The notes: generated from the sequence alone by a model not told the origin. 64,000 nucleotides of DNA from Bacteroidota bacterium (GCA_023399595.1 JAEWOR010000060.1:1-64000), one strand, 5' to 3'; numbered from the stretch's first letter, positions 51,522 to 60,090 are shown. Translations and numbers: made by a program.

Positions 51522-52559
51522 ATGAAAAAGTACATTTTCCCCTTAGCCATTTTACTTGCAGGACTTTCGATTAATGCATGTAAAGAGAATACATCAGGCC
51601 CATCTTCGAAATCTGCCGATACAGAAAATATCGCAGTTGCAGGAGAAGCAGAAGAAGCAAAATTAACAGAAGCTCCCAACGTTCCTGCTCCCATCGGAGA
51701 TCGTGCTGCCAAAAAACTCATCGTTCGTCTTGAAACTATTGAGAAAACAGGAGAGTTAGCGGACGGAACGCAATACAATTTCTGGACATTCGGTGGTTCG
51801 GTTCCAGGAAGTTTTATCCGTGCAAGAGTAGGTGACGAAATTGAATTTCACCTTAAAAATAATGAAAACTCAGTTTTCCCTCATAATATCGACCTTCATG
51901 CGGTAAATGGTCCTGGAGGTGGTGCAGAAGCTACTTTCGTGGCACCTGGAAAAGAAGCGGTGTTTAATTTTAAAGCTTTAAATCCTGGATTGTATGTGTA
52001 CCATTGTGCCACTGCACCAGTTGGAATGCACATCGCCAACGGAATGTATGGTTTGATTTTAATTGAACCTGAAGGAGGTCTTCCAAAAGTGGATAAAGAA
52101 TTCTACATTATGCAAGGTGATTTCTATACCAAAGGAAAATTTGGAGACAAAGGATTGCAAGAATTTGATATGGATAAAGCCATTGCAGAACATCCGGATT
52201 ATGTAGTGTTCAACGGACATACAGGTGCTTTGCTAGGTAAAGGAGAATTGGAAGCCAAAGTAGGCGAAACAGTAAGATTCTTTGTAGGAAACGGTGGTCC
52301 AAACATGACGTCTTCTTTCCATTTAATCGGGGAAATTTTCGATAGAGTATATGTTGAAGGTGGAAGCTTAATTAACGAAAACGTGCAAACTACTGTAATT
52401 CCTCCTGGAGGCGCTGCCATTGCAGAGTTTAAAGCAACTGTTCCTGGCGAATATGTGATTGTTGACCACGCGATTTTCAGAGCTTTCAACAAAGGTGCTT
52501 TGGGTAAAATTAAAATTACTGGGCCAGACAACCATAAGGTTTTTAAATCAAATAAATAG
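51522..52559 (+). CDS. nirK: Copper nitrite reductase NirK (lipoprotein)
   Basis: NirK reduces nitrite to NO in the periplasm. The 345-aa protein is a lipoprotein (LSINACKEN). After a linker it has two cupredoxin domains. Copper ligands are visible: PHNIDLHA near 120-127 (type-1 His, catalytic Asp, type-2 His) and YHCATAPVGMHIANGM near 160-175 (type-2 His, type-1 Cys, His, Met). SSFHLIGE near 267 supplies the inter-subunit type-2 His. A lipid anchor would tether it to a membrane face, unlike soluble proteobacterial NirK. It heads a same-strand run with a SUMF1-like protein, SCO and cytochrome c. Confidence 0.96.
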   Translation: MKKYIFPLAILLAGLSINACKENTSGPSSKSADTENIAVAGEAEEAKLTEAPNVPAPIGDRAAKKLIVRLETIEKTGELADGTQYNFWTFGGSVPGSFIRARVGDEIEFHLKNNENSVFPHNIDLHAVNGPGGGAEATFVAPGKEAVFNFKALNPGLYVYHCATAPVGMHIANGMYGLILIEPEGGLPKVDKEFYIMQGDFYTKGKFGDKGLQEFDMDKAIAEHPDYVVFNGHTGALLGKGELEAKVGETVRFFVGNGGPNMTSSFHLIGEIFDRVYVEGGSLINENVQTTVIPPGGAAIAEFKATVPGEYVIVDHAIFRAFNKGALGKIKITGPDNHKVFKSNK

Positions 52560-52615
52560 TTCCATAGTAATAGTTTTTTAAACTTTTGATAACCATTGAG
52601 TGGTTCACTTTTAAA

Positions 52616-53440
52616 ATGAAAAATTGGATTTACATAGTATTTGTTTTGTTATTGTTTTCTTGCGGAGAGTCGTCTAAATCTTCACAACAAAAGCAAGAGC
52701 AGCCTAAGTTGGCATTCATTTCCAGCCATAAAAAAATGCAAAAAATTGACGGCGGTTACTACAAAGCATTTGTTGGAAAAGAAAACGATAGCCTAACCTA
52801 CGTGAAATCCTTTTATCTGGACGAAACAGCCATAACTAACAATGAATACTTAGAATTTTTAAAAGCGAATCCTCAATGGGTCAAAAGTAAAATTATTAAA
52901 CTCTATGCAGACAGCACATATCTCCATCATTGGAAAGGGGATTATGAGTTGCCAGACGATGTAAGTCCCGATGCACCAGTTACCAATGTTTCTTGGTACG
53001 CCGCAAAAGCTTACGCCGAAAGTGTCGGAAAACGATTACCAACAGTAGATGAATGGGAATATGCTGCCAGAGCCAGCGAAAATCTAAAAGATGCAACCGA
53101 AGATCCTGATTTTACAGTGAAGATTTTGAATCTCTATCAACAAAAATTGTGGTATAAAAAACCTGTAAAACAGCACGCACCAAACGCTTGGGGAATTTAC
53201 GATATGTACGGAACCATTTGGGAATGGACAGAAGATTTCAGCTCGGTGATGATTACAGGAGAATCCCGAAAAGACAATGCCGCCAACGAAACTTTGTTTT
53301 GTGCAGGTGCGTCGGTAACCTCTTCAGATCTTAGAAATTATGCAGCCTTTGTTCGCTTTGCAATGCGAGGAAGTATGCAAGCCAATTATACGGTTAACAA
53401 CCTCGGATTCCGTTGTGCAAAAGATAATATTGAAAAGTAA
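52616..53440 (+). CDS. SUMF1/FGE-fold lipoprotein, no catalytic Cys pair
   Basis: The 274-aa lipoprotein (VLLLFSCGES) has the formylglycine-generating-enzyme fold: FYLDETAITNNEYLEFL, PVTNVSWYAAKAYAESVGKRLPTVDEWEYAAR, NAWGIYDMYGTIWEWTEDF, and the ending NNLGFRCAKD. True FGE uses two Cys in the CxxxxC segment after the conserved Gly-Ser; here that stretch reads LRNYAAFVRFAMRG without Cys, so sulfatase activation is unlikely. I set the start at 52616, as the longer frame precedes the signal sequence. The place between nirK and SCO suggests a NirK maturation or structural role. Confidence 0.85.
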   Translation: MKNWIYIVFVLLLFSCGESSKSSQQKQEQPKLAFISSHKKMQKIDGGYYKAFVGKENDSLTYVKSFYLDETAITNNEYLEFLKANPQWVKSKIIKLYADSTYLHHWKGDYELPDDVSPDAPVTNVSWYAAKAYAESVGKRLPTVDEWEYAARASENLKDATEDPDFTVKILNLYQQKLWYKKPVKQHAPNAWGIYDMYGTIWEWTEDFSSVMITGESRKDNAANETLFCAGASVTSSDLRNYAAFVRFAMRGSMQANYTVNNLGFRCAKDNIEK

Positions 53441-53446
53441 GAAATC

Positions 53447-54028
53447 ATGAAAAATATATTTAAAACCATCGCAATAGCTTGTATTTCAGTCCTTATTTTG
53501 GGAAGCTGCAGCAAGCAAAAAACTGAAAACTTAGATCCCAATTCTATTTTCAATTTAAGTTCAAAATGGGAGCAACCTGACGGAACAAAAATTCAACTGG
53601 AAGATTTGAAGGGTAAAGTTCTTACAATGGTCATGGTTTACACCTCTTGCAAAACGGCATGTCCGAAATTAACCTTAGACATGAAACAAATTGAAGCCAA
53701 GGTAGCTCACAAAAATCCAGATGATTTGCGCTATGTTTTTATTTCTATTGATCCGGAACATGATACACCAGAAAAAATGCAAGAGTTTTTGAAAACTTAT
53801 AAGCTAGACGGAAAACAATGGCTTTTCTTACGAAGCAGCGAAGCCAATACCCGCGAACTTGCCAACGTGTTGGCGATGAAATACAAACAAATTTCACCAA
53901 TGGACTTTTCGCACTCCAATATCATCAGCGTTTACTCAAAAGATGGACTTTTGGTTCATCAAAAAGAAGGTCTTAATATCGATATCGATAATACAGTAAA
54001 TGCCATTAAAAAAGAATTGAATAATTAA
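53447..54028 (+). CDS. SCO/SenC copper chaperone lipoprotein
   Basis: SCO proteins deliver copper to cuproenzymes in the periplasm. The 193-aa lipoprotein (LILGSCSKQ) has a thioredoxin fold with the copper motif CKTACP (CxxxC, about residue 67) and the distal His in MDFSHSNIISVYSKDG (about 164). FISIDPEHDTPEKMQEFLKTY is typical. It starts 6 nt after the SUMF1-like gene, in the nirK run, so NirK is a plausible client. Confidence 0.93.
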   Translation: MKNIFKTIAIACISVLILGSCSKQKTENLDPNSIFNLSSKWEQPDGTKIQLEDLKGKVLTMVMVYTSCKTACPKLTLDMKQIEAKVAHKNPDDLRYVFISIDPEHDTPEKMQEFLKTYKLDGKQWLFLRSSEANTRELANVLAMKYKQISPMDFSHSNIISVYSKDGLLVHQKEGLNIDIDNTVNAIKKELNN

Positions 54029-54058
54029 AATTAAATAGTAACATATAATAACAACATC

Positions 54059-54463
54059 ATGAAAAAATTAGTTTTAGCAGGAATTTTAGCATCTTTAGTA
54101 ATTGTTTCTTGTTCTCAAAAAGAAGCTACTGCAGAAGTACCCCAACAAGAATCTAACGTTATGTTAGAAGAACCAACTGAAAAAGCAGAAGCAGCTGTAG
54201 CATTATCACCAGAAGAAGAAGGAAAAAAATTGGTGGAAGGAACAGATTGTATGTCTTGTCATAAGATAGATTCCAAATTAGTAGGTCCTTCTTATCATGA
54301 TGTCGCAGCTAAATATACTGAAGCCGACATCGATATGTTAGCCAATAAAATTATTGAAGGAGGAAAAGGAAATTGGGGGGAAATCCCAATGACTCCTCAC
54401 GCAGGAATGAGTACAGATAACGCAAAATTGATGGTGAAATATATTCTATCACAAAAAAAATAA
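54059..54463 (+). CDS. Monohaem cytochrome c lipoprotein
   Basis: The 134-aa lipoprotein (LVIVSCSQK) has an acidic, Glu/Ala-rich linker (residues 20-60) and a class-I cytochrome c domain. The haem site is CMSCH near 64, and the axial Met is in GEIPMTPHAGMS. It likely donates electrons to NirK. The extended linker would let the domain swing away from its membrane anchor. A long hairpin follows the stop. Confidence 0.93.
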   Translation: MKKLVLAGILASLVIVSCSQKEATAEVPQQESNVMLEEPTEKAEAAVALSPEEEGKKLVEGTDCMSCHKIDSKLVGPSYHDVAAKYTEADIDMLANKIIEGGKGNWGEIPMTPHAGMSTDNAKLMVKYILSQKK

Positions 54464-54470
54464 TTAACTT

Positions 54471-54548
54471 AGCTGTTCTAGAACTTGGTTTTTTAGGTTA
54501 ACATACTCCAACTATGTTTATTTTTTAAGATCTAGAGCAGCTTTTTTC
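54471..54548 (+). terminator. Probable terminator after cytochrome c
   Basis: AGCTGTTCTAGAACTT (54471-54486) and AAGATCTAGAGCAGCT (54527-54542) pair with two mismatches around a 40-nt loop and are followed by TTTTTT. It would end the nirK-cytochrome c transcript before ric. Confidence 0.6.
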
Positions 54549-54567
54549 GCTTAAAAAATTTTACAAC

Positions 54568-54579
54568 AATAAAGGATAA
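54568..54579 (+). promoter_or_regulatory. Candidate Rrf2 operator, copy 3 (ric)
   Basis: AATAAAGGATAA is identical to the inverted copy before nirK. It ends 14 nt before the ric ATG. AAAGGA inside it also resembles a ribosome-binding site, an alternative reading. Confidence 0.4.
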
Positions 54580-54593
54580 AAAAGTATTTTATT

Positions 54594-55319
54594 ATGAACA
54601 CAAAAACAGATTTAATAGGGGATATGGTTGCTGAAGATTTTAGAACAGCAGCTGTTTTTAAAAAGTATGGTATCGATTTTTGTTGCAAAGGTGGCAGAAC
54701 CATCGAAGAAGCTTGTGAGAAAAAAGATTTAGACCAAAATAAAATTTATGCTGAATTGGAAAGCCTTCCAAAAGCTGGAGCTTCTGGCATCGATTTTAAA
54801 TCTTGGCCTTTGGATTTATTAGCGGATTATGTGGAAAAAACACACCACCGTTATGTAGAGGAAAAAACACCAATTATTCAACAGTTTTTAGACAAACTTT
54901 GTAAAGTACACGGTGGAAGACACCCAGAATTGTTCGAAATAACCAATCTTTTCAATGCTTCTGCACAAGATTTAGCAGCGCATTTAAAGAAAGAAGAAAT
55001 GATTTTGTTCCCTTTCATTAGAAAAATGGTAAATGCAAAAAATTCTGGTCAAGCTATTGAACAACCTCATTTCGGAACGGTAGAAAATCCTGTAGAAATG
55101 ATGAAGCACGAGCACACAGTAGAAGGAGAAAGATTAGAAAAAATTGCAACATTAACGGATGGCTATACACCTCCAGCAGATGCTTGTAATACTTATCGTG
55201 TGACTTTTGCTATGCTTCAAGACTTTGAAAACGATTTACATACGCATATTCATTTAGAAAATAATATTCTTTTTCCAAAATCTATAGAACTTGAAAAACA
55301 GTTTTCAGTAGCTAACTAA
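54594..55319 (+). CDS. ric: Iron-sulfur cluster repair di-iron protein Ric
   Basis: Ric (YtfE/ScdA) repairs Fe-S clusters damaged by NO. The 241-aa protein has the N-terminal ScdA_N domain with the double Cys IDFCCKGG (residues 30-31). A hemerythrin four-helix di-iron domain follows: THHRYVEE, HLKKEEMILFPF, MKHEHTVEGE, HTHIHLENNILFP. It lies 12 nt before norB and is probably co-transcribed with it. Confidence 0.95.
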   Translation: MNTKTDLIGDMVAEDFRTAAVFKKYGIDFCCKGGRTIEEACEKKDLDQNKIYAELESLPKAGASGIDFKSWPLDLLADYVEKTHHRYVEEKTPIIQQFLDKLCKVHGGRHPELFEITNLFNASAQDLAAHLKKEEMILFPFIRKMVNAKNSGQAIEQPHFGTVENPVEMMKHEHTVEGERLEKIATLTDGYTPPADACNTYRVTFAMLQDFENDLHTHIHLENNILFPKSIELEKQFSVAN

Positions 55320-55331
55320 AAAATAAAAACT

Positions 55332-57575
55332 ATGACACCTAAAAAACTATGGGGCTGGTTAGCATTTGTCATTATTGCTTCCTTTGCCGTGCTTATCTTC
55401 TATGGCGTTGATATTTACCGAAAAGTGCCGCCAGTACCAGAAAAAGTGGTTACCACAGACGGAACATTACTCTACACTGGACAAGATGTTAAAGATGGTC
55501 AAAATGTCTGGCAATCTATTGGTGGACAAACTGTTGGTAGTATCTGGGGACACGGGGCTTATATCGCTCCCGACTGGAACGCCGATTATCTTCACCGCGA
55601 ATCCTTGCTTCTTCTTGATGAATTGGCTCTTAAAGACGGAAAAGTTTACAAAGACCTTCCCGATGAGGAGCAAGTGAAGTATCAACACTTACTTAAAAAA
55701 GAGCTTCGCACCAATACTTTAGACGAAACTACGAATACCATTACGTTCTCACCAGAACGTGCTAAAGTTCAAGCAAAATTAGCAGATTATTATACCAAGC
55801 TTTTCATGGATGATGCTTCCATGGCTGAACTTCGTGATAATTATGCGATTCCGAAAAATACCGTGAAAGACAAGGAAAGAATGGACAAAATGAACGCCTT
55901 CTTCTCTTGGACCACTTGGGTGTGTATCACCAATCGTCCTAACGATGATGTGTCCTACACCAACAACTGGCCACACGATCCAACGGTAGGGAATATTCCT
56001 TCTAGTTCATTGCATTTATGGTCTGGTTTCAGTGTTTTAATGCTTTTGGTGGGTGTTGGCGCTTTGGTTTTCTATCATGCTAAAAACAGAGAAGAAGAAA
56101 TATCTGAAGCACTTCCTTTGGAAGATCCAATGAGGAATATGAAGCCTACGCCTTCCATGCGTGCTACTTTAAAATATATTTGGGTAGTTGCTTTATTGAT
56201 TCTTGTTCAAATGTTGGCGGGCGTTGTAACAGCGCATTATGGTGTGGAAGGAAGCGCATTTTATGGACTCCCTTTGGATGAAATCTTACCGCAACAAGTT
56301 TCCCGAAGCTGGCACGTTCAGTTGGCTATTTTCTGGATTGCAACTTCTTGGCTGGCAACAGGATTGTACATTGCACCTGCAGTTTCTGGCTACGAACCAA
56401 AATATCAAAAATTAGGTGTCAATATTCTATTCGGAGCGTTGTTAATTGTTGTTTTTGGATCATTAACGGGACAATGGTTTGGTGTGATGCAAAAATTAGG
56501 ATATGTAGATAATTTCCTTTGGGGGCATGCAGGATATGAGTATATTGAACTGGGTAGAGTTTGGCAAATTTTATTGCTTGTTGGATTAGTTCTTTGGTTG
56601 ATTTTAATGCTGAGAGCTTTGATGCCAGCGTTAAAACGCAAAGATGAAAACCGTCACATGCTTACCTTATTCGTAATTGCTTCTGTTGCTATTGCAGTAT
56701 TCTACGCATCTGGATTAATGTACGGAAGACAAACGCACTTAGCCATTGCTGAATATTGGAGATGGTGGGTGGTTCACCTTTGGGTAGAAGGTTTCTTCGA
56801 GGTTTTTGCGACCGTTGTAGCAGCGTTCTTATTCACAAGATTAGGTTTATTAAGAATTAAATCGGCAACAGTTTCGGTATTATTCTCCACCATTATTTTC
56901 CTTGCAGGAGGTATTTTAGGAACGTTCCACCATTTGTATTTCAGTGCTACACCAACAGCGGTTTTAGCTTTGGGAGCTACTTTCAGTGCATTAGAAATTG
57001 TTCCTTTGGTATTAATTGGTTACGAAGCTTATCATAACTATCAAATTTCAAAATCTACAAAATGGATTAAAGCTTATAAATGGCCAATCTATTGTTTCAT
57101 CGCGATGTGTTTTTGGAACTTCTTAGGGGCAGGAATCTTCGGATTTGCCATTAACCCACCCATTGCATTGTATTATATTCAAGGCTTAAATACCACCGCA
57201 GTTCACGGTCACGCCGCATTATTTGGAGTGTACGGAATTCTAGGAATTGGTTTAATGCTTTTCATCTTGAGAGGGTTGTACCCAGATAGAGAATGGAATG
57301 ATAAATTAATTGGATGGGCATTTTGGCTAACAAATATCGGATTGTTTGTGATGACTACCATTAGTATTCTCCCAATCGGAATTATGCAGGCGGTAGCTTC
57401 TATTCAAGAAGGATATTGGTACGCACGTTCCGCAGAATTTATGCAAACCGAAATCATGCATTTCCTAAGATGGATGCGTGTTCCAGGAGATATTTTACTG
57501 GCCTTGGGTGAATTATTACTCGTAATTTTCATCATCGGATTAAAATTCGGTTGGTCAAATAAAGAAAAAAGATAA
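55332..57575 (+). CDS. norB: Quinol-dependent nitric oxide reductase (qNOR)
   Basis: The 747-aa enzyme reduces 2 NO to N2O with quinol at the inner membrane. TM1 (8-30) is followed by a periplasmic cytochrome-c-like domain (31-230) without a CxxCH motif, as in single-subunit qNOR, then about 13 helices. Catalytic-site segments are YWRWWVVHLWVEGFFEVFATV (His and Glu for FeB), FHHLYFSATPTAVLALGA and TTAVHGHAALFGVYG. The quinol type fits the lack of a norC gene. It follows ric and is closed by a hairpin. Confidence 0.96.
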   Translation: MTPKKLWGWLAFVIIASFAVLIFYGVDIYRKVPPVPEKVVTTDGTLLYTGQDVKDGQNVWQSIGGQTVGSIWGHGAYIAPDWNADYLHRESLLLLDELALKDGKVYKDLPDEEQVKYQHLLKKELRTNTLDETTNTITFSPERAKVQAKLADYYTKLFMDDASMAELRDNYAIPKNTVKDKERMDKMNAFFSWTTWVCITNRPNDDVSYTNNWPHDPTVGNIPSSSLHLWSGFSVLMLLVGVGALVFYHAKNREEEISEALPLEDPMRNMKPTPSMRATLKYIWVVALLILVQMLAGVVTAHYGVEGSAFYGLPLDEILPQQVSRSWHVQLAIFWIATSWLATGLYIAPAVSGYEPKYQKLGVNILFGALLIVVFGSLTGQWFGVMQKLGYVDNFLWGHAGYEYIELGRVWQILLLVGLVLWLILMLRALMPALKRKDENRHMLTLFVIASVAIAVFYASGLMYGRQTHLAIAEYWRWWVVHLWVEGFFEVFATVVAAFLFTRLGLLRIKSATVSVLFSTIIFLAGGILGTFHHLYFSATPTAVLALGATFSALEIVPLVLIGYEAYHNYQISKSTKWIKAYKWPIYCFIAMCFWNFLGAGIFGFAINPPIALYYIQGLNTTAVHGHAALFGVYGILGIGLMLFILRGLYPDREWNDKLIGWAFWLTNIGLFVMTTISILPIGIMQAVASIQEGYWYARSAEFMQTEIMHFLRWMRVPGDILLALGELLLVIFIIGLKFGWSNKEKR

Positions 57576-57592
57576 TTTAAATTTAATTTGTT

Positions 57593-57626
57593 ACCCCATC
57601 GTTTTTTAGGAAATGATGGGGTTTTT
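57593..57626 (+). terminator. Terminator of norB
   Basis: ACCCCATC and GATGGGGT form an 8-bp perfect stem around a 14-nt loop with TTTT after it. It lies 18 nt past the norB stop and inside the over-long upstream frame of the hemerythrin gene. Confidence 0.8.
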
Positions 57627-57647
57627 AATTCTATAAAATTTAAAAAA

Positions 57648-58100
57648 ATGAAAAGAAACGAAAACATCGTTGAGCTGTCTCGCGATCATCATTTTGGATT
57701 GCTTTGTTCATGGAAAATCCGACAAGGATTAAAGAAAAATATTGATGCAGAACGTATAAAAAAATATATCGACTATTTTTGGAATTACCATTTAAAAGAA
57801 CATTTCCGTGAGGAAGAAGAAATCCTTTTTCCTTATTTAAAAGACGAAATGTCGAAGCGTATTGCCCAAGAACATTTGGAAATTAAAAATTGGGTTCAGA
57901 AAATTGTCAACGAAAATGAAGTTTCCCATTTTGAAAATCTCGCTGAGGTTTTAGAAAAGCATATCCGTTTCGAAGAACGAGAATGGTTTCCGCATTTGGA
58001 GAAAAACCTCAATGAAAATCAACTTTCAGAAATTGGAAAAGCTTTACAAGAAATTCATTCTCAAGAAAAAGACGATTATCAGGACGAATTTTGGAAGTAA
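57648..58100 (+). CDS. Hemerythrin-domain protein
   Basis: The 150-aa protein opens NIVELSRDHHFGLLCSWKIRQG with the HH of a hemerythrin di-iron site, and carries HLKEHFREEEEILFPYL, QEHLEIKNWV and LEKHIRFEEREWFPHLE, the remaining His/Glu ligands. It probably binds O2 or NO or stores iron in the cytoplasm. I set the start at 57648 because the upstream extension runs through the norB terminator. It is the second hemerythrin-fold protein here, next to Ric. Confidence 0.88.
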   Translation: MKRNENIVELSRDHHFGLLCSWKIRQGLKKNIDAERIKKYIDYFWNYHLKEHFREEEEILFPYLKDEMSKRIAQEHLEIKNWVQKIVNENEVSHFENLAEVLEKHIRFEEREWFPHLEKNLNENQLSEIGKALQEIHSQEKDDYQDEFWK

Positions 58101-58183
58101 ATTTTATTTTTTGATAGTTCAATTGTTATAGGTTGGTGATTAATTAGTATTATTTTTGAATACTTAAAAAAAATAAACGAGTT

Positions 58184-58564
58184 ATGAAAAATCTTGTGTT
58201 GATGTTGGCTTTAGGAAGCTTAGCTGCTTGTAGTACACCAAAAATGATAGGAAACGATAAAGACAGTCACGGTTGCAAAGCTTCTGCAGGACAAACTTGG
58301 AGCGAGTTGAAACAAAATTGTATTCAGGTTTTTAACGAAGGAACAAGACTGAATCCTATTGATTTTCAAAAAGATGAAGCTGTTATCATTGTATTTTTGG
58401 TTTTTAATGATGATCAATCCAAAGCTGAAATGTTTTTATCTGATAAACCGAATGTAATTTTGAATAAAATTCAAGACGGAAATTTTACAGCTGGAAAATA
58501 TGTATATAATTCTTCGGAATCTACTTTATACATTGATGGAAAAGCTATTTACAAAAAAGAATAA
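58184..58564 (+). CDS. Small lipoprotein, unknown function
   Basis: The 126-aa protein is a lipoprotein (GSLAACSTPK). The mature part has two Cys (HGCKASAGQTWSELKQNCIQVF) that could form a disulfide, and beta-rich sequence with a C-terminal ESTLYIDGKAIYKKE. I do not recognise a named family. It sits between the hemerythrin and DUF488 genes; the DUF488 gene follows by 13 nt. Confidence 0.65.
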   Translation: MKNLVLMLALGSLAACSTPKMIGNDKDSHGCKASAGQTWSELKQNCIQVFNEGTRLNPIDFQKDEAVIIVFLVFNDDQSKAEMFLSDKPNVILNKIQDGNFTAGKYVYNSSESTLYIDGKAIYKKE

Positions 58565-58577
58565 ATATTAAACAATC

Positions 58578-58928
58578 ATGAAAATTCTTCTCAAAAGAGT
58601 TTACGAAGATGCTTCACCGCAAGATGGCTATCGAGTTTTGGTGGACAGATTGTGGCCAAGAGGAATGTCTAAAGAACATGCCGATATTGATGAATGGAAC
58701 AAAGATTTGGCACCTTCTACAGAATTGCGCTTGTGGTTTCATCACGATGTTTCTCGTTGGGAAGCGTTTTCTGAAAAATATTTAAAAGAACTTCAAGACA
58801 ATAATTTTGGTCCAGATTTTCTAAAACGTTTACAACAACAAGAAATTGTAACATTAGTTTACGCTGCCAAAGATGAAAAACATGGTCATCCTTTGGTTTT
58901 AAAAGAATATTTAGTGCATTTAATGTAG
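58578..58928 (+). CDS. DUF488 family protein (YeaO-like)
   Basis: The 116-aa protein has the family signature VLVDRLWPRGMSKE, DEWNKDLAPSTELRLWFHHDVSRWEAF and VTLVYAAKDEKHGHPLVLKEYL. The biochemical role is unknown; relatives are often near NO, oxidative or metal stress genes, as here. It ends the nitrite/NO cluster on the right. Confidence 0.9.
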   Translation: MKILLKRVYEDASPQDGYRVLVDRLWPRGMSKEHADIDEWNKDLAPSTELRLWFHHDVSRWEAFSEKYLKELQDNNFGPDFLKRLQQQEIVTLVYAAKDEKHGHPLVLKEYLVHLM

Positions 58929-58951
58929 AAATTTCATTTTTAAAAATAATC

Positions 58952-58959
58952 TATCTTTG
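58952..58959 (+). promoter_or_regulatory. -7 promoter box for the ABC-F remnant
   Basis: TATCTTTG is an exact consensus and lies 104 nt before the ATG at 59063. The leader is long and includes a short GCAGA/TCTGC hairpin. Confidence 0.5.
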
Positions 58960-59062
58960 TAATTCAAAATTACTCGTAAAAAACATGTAAAATATTTTTC
59001 TTTCAACGACTTTTTTAGTGCAGAAGCCATCTGCATAAAATTTTATTTATAAAGAAAAAATC

Positions 59063-59338
59063 ATGTTTATTTTACAAAATATTTCTTATTCGCATCTCAA
59101 TAAGGAGATACTTTTTCATCACATATTTTTCTCTGTACAAAAAGGTGACAAAATTGCTTTGGTGGGTCAAAATGGAGTAGGGAAATCCACTCTTTTAAAA
59201 TTGATTTCTGGTCAAATTTCACCTACAGAAGGCCAAATTATAACTTCTGGATTCATGTATTTTTCATGTAATGGCTCAGAAATTTTTATAATTTTAATGT
59301 GGGTTTCTGTTTTAAAATCTAAGTTTTTATTGGTATAA
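59063..59338 (+). pseudogene. Truncated ABC-F ATPase gene
   Basis: The first ~62 residues are a normal ABC-F (ATP-binding ribosome-associated) start: MFILQNISYSHLNKEILFHH, Walker A GQNGVGKSTLL, ISGQISPTEGQIITSG. From about position 59251 the similarity stops, and the frame continues into hydrophobic noise (FIILMWVSVLK) to a stop after 91 codons. No ABC signature, Walker B, linker or second ATPase domain is found downstream. Its promoter is intact. It is a remnant left by deletion or replacement and not a functional protein. Confidence 0.8.
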
Positions 59339-59692
59339 TAAATTGATTTTTAGTGATTTCTTTAATTTATTTGTTTTTCAATTTTAAATATCGTATTATT
59401 GTATTTATTAGAGGTGCGAAATATGAGAGCTAAGCATTTTTTTAGTTACAAATTACATACGATGGAAATCTTGTTTTCATTGAAATACTTGCATCACGAT
59501 TCTTTTTTAAAAAGTTCTAAAGACTTCATCAATTAATCCCTGTCGGATCCAAGACAGGGTAATCTTACAATTTTTTACGTTCAACTAAGCTGTTTCACCA
59601 AAAGAAAATCGGCTTAAAGGTGTTTTGTTTCTGTGGATCATTTTTAATGAAATAGCACCAAATATTAATTATCAACTAAAAATTAAAAAAAG
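59339..59692. other. Intergenic after the ABC-F remnant
   Basis: These 354 bp have no coding frame I can support and no ABC-F similarity. One small hairpin, CCCTGTC (59538-59544) with GACAGGG (59553-59559), is visible. The region may be foreign sequence that replaced the rest of the ABC-F gene. Confidence 0.55.
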
Positions 59693-60073
59693 ATGTCTAC
59701 ACATATTACAGTAACAACAGGAATTTATGATGCTATAAAAGAAGTTATTAGAACAAGAAAAGTAAGTATCCCAGAGATAAATCGTTTAACAGCAGAGCTT
59801 AAAGATGCTCAACAGCTTTTAAGACGTGATTTGCCTGCGGACACAGTGACCGTAAACAGAGTGGTAAAAATTAAAGACCATACTGAAAATGAGGAGAAAG
59901 AATATATTTTTGTTCCTTCCCCACGTGCCAATCTTAAAAAAAATAAATATTCAATTCTTTCGGATATTGCTTTGGCAACGGTAGGTTATAAAGTAGGAGA
60001 TATTATTGAATGGCCTTTTAAAGATGGAGATAAGAAAATTGAAATTTTAGAAGTTTCAGTTTTTGAAGCTTAA
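59693..60073 (+). CDS. GreA/GreB-family protein (short, Rnk-like)
   Basis: The 126-aa protein has a short N-terminal helical part (EINRLTAELKDAQQLLRRD). A GreA/GreB C-terminal FKBP-like domain follows: VVKIKDHTENEEKEYIFVPS, and SILSDIALATVGYKVGDIIEWPF, which matches the SPLGxALLGxxVGD segment. It is too short for GreA's full coiled coil, so it is better compared with Rnk. It may bind RNA polymerase; the function is not shown. Confidence 0.75.
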   Translation: MSTHITVTTGIYDAIKEVIRTRKVSIPEINRLTAELKDAQQLLRRDLPADTVTVNRVVKIKDHTENEEKEYIFVPSPRANLKKNKYSILSDIALATVGYKVGDIIEWPFKDGDKKIEILEVSVFEA

Positions 60074-60090
60074 AAAATATAGTTTTTAAC

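Noticed and set aside
52616..53440. Active formylglycine-generating enzyme
   Set aside because: The two catalytic Cys of FGE are missing and no sulfatase gene is nearby; only the fold is claimed.
57588..57647. Upstream start for the hemerythrin gene
   Set aside because: The extra 20 codons run through the norB terminator hairpin and add no conserved sequence.
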